In this document: one piece after another, positions 62,255 through 64,000 of the stretch
Layout: each line of letters opens with the position of its first letter
How positions within the stretch are numbered: the first letter of the stretch is position 1
Assembly: GCA_965183875.1 (NCBI GenBank)
Contig: CBCYMK010000018.1
Location: 62,001 to 126,000, forward strand
Source of the DNA: UBA6772 sp965183875
GTDB taxonomy: Bacteria; Bacteroidota; Bacteroidia; Flavobacteriales; UBA7430
DNA: 64,000 bases
Direction: 5' to 3'
The notes under the pieces: model-generated
Databases searched by the model: none
What the model was told of the DNA's origin: nothing
What the model saw: the letters and a program-made list of their open reading frames with translations, nothing else
Made by a program: the position numbers and the translations under genes

Positions 62255-63028
62255 TTGGGATTTTTAGATTTCGACTTATTAGATTTACTAGATATTATTC
62301 TAGTAACGGCCTTATTAAATCAGTTGTATAAACTGGTTCAAGGTACCGTAGCCATTAAAATATTCTTTGGTCTTGCGGCAACTTATTTATTCTGGAAGCT
62401 TGTTGGAGCTCTACAAATGGAGGTTCTAAGTGAGATACTAGGACAGTTTATTGGTGTGGGGGTACTAGCTGTAATCATCGTATTCCAGCAGGAAATACGC
62501 AAGTTCCTTTTAATGATTGGTACCACTAATTTCTCTAATAAGGGAACCATTTTTAAGTGGATTTCTAAACCTCAAAAAGCGATAGCTCTCGATATAGCAT
62601 CTATACAAAAGGCATTTAGTTCGCTATCGAAAACCAAAACCGGAGCCTTAATAGTTATTACCCGACATACAGAATTAGGTACTTATGAAGAGACGGGTAA
62701 AAAAATTAACTCTGCGGTAGGTGCTGCTGTACTAGAGAGTATATTCTTTAAAAATAGCCCTTTGCACGATGGTGCCGTAATTATTCGTAAAAACGAAATT
62801 ATTGCAGCGAGCTGTGTGCTTCCGGTATCCGATATTGTAAGCTTACCCACACATATGGGACTTAGACATAGAGCTGCAGCAAGTATTACCGAAATGACCG
62901 ATGCATTGGCAATAATAGTTTCTGAGGAAACTGGGCGTGTAGCGTACTTTAAAAAAGGTCGCTTAAAAGAAAACATAAGTTTAGAAGATTTAGACCAGTT
63001 CTTATGTAGAGACCTTAAAAATATTTAA
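62255..63028 (+). CDS. cdaA: Diadenylate cyclase CdaA
   Basis: CdaA makes the second messenger c-di-AMP from two ATP. The 257-residue protein has three N-terminal membrane helices and a DAC domain with the catalytic SPLHDGAVIIRKNEIIAASCVLPVS (DGA motif) and THMGLRHRAAASITEMTDALAIIVSEETGRV (RHR motif). The start is TTG at 62255. It follows folP by 3 nt and its stop overlaps the convergent pdxH by 4 nt. Confidence 0.95.
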   Translation: MGFLDFDLLDLLDIILVTALLNQLYKLVQGTVAIKIFFGLAATYLFWKLVGALQMEVLSEILGQFIGVGVLAVIIVFQQEIRKFLLMIGTTNFSNKGTIFKWISKPQKAIALDIASIQKAFSSLSKTKTGALIVITRHTELGTYEETGKKINSAVGAAVLESIFFKNSPLHDGAVIIRKNEIIAASCVLPVSDIVSLPTHMGLRHRAAASITEMTDALAIIVSEETGRVAYFKKGRLKENISLEDLDQFLCRDLKNI

Positions 63029-63663
63029 GGAGCTAAACGTTCAATTTGCCATACTCCATTTACTTCTTTATAGGAGAAACGATCGTGCAAACGTGAAGAA
63101 CGTCCTTGCCAGAACTCAACTGAAGTAGGTTTTAATACATAACCTCCCCAATTTTCAGGTTTTGGAATTTCCTTATTTTCATACAAGCTTTCAAGTCTTT
63201 CTACTTCTATAGTTAAATCTTCTCGATTAGCAACAACCGAGCTTTGGTTAGAAGCTAAAGCAGAGATCTGGCTCGCACGGGGACGAGAGTGAAAGTATGC
63301 TTCTGACAAAGAAGCATCAATTTTTTCTACTGTCCCAGTAACACGTATTTGTTGCTCTAGTTCAGACCAGAAAAAAGTTAAACACGCATTGGGATTTAAT
63401 GCTAATTGTACTCCTTTAGAACTTCCATAATTAGTGAAAAATGAAAACCCACCATATTCTATACCTTTTAACAGTAAAACACGAGCACTGGGAATACCGC
63501 GTTCTGAAACTGTAGAAAGCACCATAGCATTAACTTCAGAAACATCATTCTCTAAAGCCCTATTAAACCAATCTTTAAACTGGTCCATTGGATTATCTCG
63601 TAAGCCAAATTCATCTATTGAAAATTTGGTGTAATCAGTTCTAATATTGGCAATATCCTTCAT
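63025..63663 (-). CDS. pdxH: Pyridoxamine 5'-phosphate oxidase
   Basis: PdxH oxidises pyridoxine or pyridoxamine phosphate to PLP with FMN. The 212-residue enzyme has NAMVLSTVSERGIPSARVLLLKGIEYGGFSFFTNYGSSKGVQLALNPNACLTFFWSELEQQIRVTG, SRPRASQISALASNQSSVV and the end FWQGRSSRLHDRFSY..WQIERLAP. All are hallmark motifs and the length is standard. The start is just after a -7 box at 63684. Confidence 0.96.
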   Translation of the reverse strand: MKDIANIRTDYTKFSIDEFGLRDNPMDQFKDWFNRALENDVSEVNAMVLSTVSERGIPSARVLLLKGIEYGGFSFFTNYGSSKGVQLALNPNACLTFFWSELEQQIRVTGTVEKIDASLSEAYFHSRPRASQISALASNQSSVVANREDLTIEVERLESLYENKEIPKPENWGGYVLKPTSVEFWQGRSSRLHDRFSYKEVNGVWQIERLAP

Positions 63664-63683
63664 GAGTATTGAATCGGTTTATG

Positions 63684-63691
63684 CAAAAGTA
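63684..63691 (-). promoter_or_regulatory. -7 box for pdxH
   Basis: The minus strand reads TACTTTTG, an exact TAnnTTTG box 21 nt before the ATG at 63663. Confidence 0.5.
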
Positions 63692-63767
63692 AACATAGAA
63701 TTTGGAATCAAAAATGATAAAACTTATATTTAAAATGAATTTGATGGAAATTAAACATTTTGATGAT

Positions 63768-64000
63768 ATGAAAGCGGTAATAAAAAAAACGATAAACAAA
63801 GGTAAACTACTTATTTCCCAACCACTTATAAACGATGAGTTCTTTCACAACTCAGTAGTATTTCTCTCGGAATACTCCACTGACGGTATCGTCGGTTTTA
63901 TCGTAAACAAACCATTAAACTTTAATATTTCTGATTTAATTGCCGGGTTTCCAGAATTCGACACCACAATTTTTTATGGAGGCCCAGTAGAAAAAGATAG
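63768..64000 (+). CDS. AlgH/YqgE family protein, N-terminal part (partial)
   Basis: The visible 77 residues begin MKAVIKKTINKGKLLISQPLINDEFFHNSVVFLSEYSTDGIVGFIVNKPLNF and go on to FDTTIFYGGPVEKD, the start of the UPF0301/AlgH (YqgE) family. Its biochemical role is not established. The frame runs off the end of the window. The start at 63768 fits the family; upstream in-frame codons lack similarity. Confidence 0.88.
   Translation, partial: MKAVIKKTINKGKLLISQPLINDEFFHNSVVFLSEYSTDGIVGFIVNKPLNFNISDLIAGFPEFDTTIFYGGPVEKD

Overview
This window looks like a chromosomal segment of a marine-type member of the Bacteroidota, most likely Flavobacteriales. The signs are low GC with strong AT-richness between genes, promoter -7 boxes of the Bacteroidota form TAnnTTTG in front of many genes, secreted proteins with type IX secretion (T9SS) C-terminal sorting domains (YPNP motifs), TonB-dependent receptors, a sodium-pumping NADH dehydrogenase (Nqr), BshB1 for bacillithiol, and CdaA next to FolP. 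No rRNA or tRNA gene was seen.

Layout. 1-5.9 kb: nqrB(partial)-C-D-E-F, a strong terminator, the flavin transferase apbE that would flavinylate NqrB/NqrC, and rdgB. 6.2-8.7 kb: dnaX with a probable slippage site that would make a gamma form, then a parDE toxin-antitoxin pair with a palindromic operator. 8.7-12.5 kb: a vitamin uptake locus (PnuC-like transporter, NadR-like kinase, TPP riboswitch, TonB receptor). 12.8-18.8 kb: rRNA/pseudouridine modification genes, a flavin monooxygenase, TfoX-N and AlkD-like proteins, and a TetR/SRPBCC operon. 18.9-27.0 kb: a complete B12 uptake operon on the minus strand under a cobalamin riboswitch (BtuB, two T9SS-sorted surface proteins, a BtuG-like propeller, BtuF-C-D). 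27.0-31.1 kb: a YdeI-like protein, a second parDE, an NlpC/P60 hydrolase, repeat-rich spacers and a lone umuC.

31.3-37.5 kb is an island-like accessory block. It holds a histidine-decarboxylase-type enzyme, a broken Lrp regulator, an IS21 istA remnant carrying a 34-bp perfect palindrome, a fusion of an N-formylglutamate-amidohydrolase-like domain to a DUF1704 ('QEGLA', MATCAP-like) metallopeptidase, a GshB-like ATP-grasp ligase, a short acidic reading frame just upstream of the ligase, and a divergent intact Lrp. It is bounded by a near-identical 34-bp sequence that is the 3' end of a YceI-like gene. This is the best candidate here for an undescribed system: a ligase and a carboxypeptidase-like enzyme that could add and remove a residue on a small peptide.

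37.5-44.0 kb: a YceI-like lipoprotein, aconitase, msrB, and rocD and a DEAD-box helicase carrying four single-base frameshifts within 800 bp. 44.2-49.0 kb: a second accessory block resembling an integron cassette array without its integrase. A broken tyrosine recombinase is followed by three attC-like imperfect palindromes separating a small membrane protein, a secreted gluzincin and a VF530/VanW segment. The third attC-like site is split by a group II intron in the opposite orientation, as described for group IIC-attC introns.

49.1-64 kb is ordinary chromosome: a DEAD-box helicase, LolA, ferritin, a tryptophan 2,3-dioxygenase plus paaABCD operon, ettA-bshB1, a lone DppB-type permease, a DoxX-family protein, DUF1599, folP-cdaA, pdxH and the start of an AlgH/YqgE gene.

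All function calls rest on motif and family recognition by eye; no database search was run.
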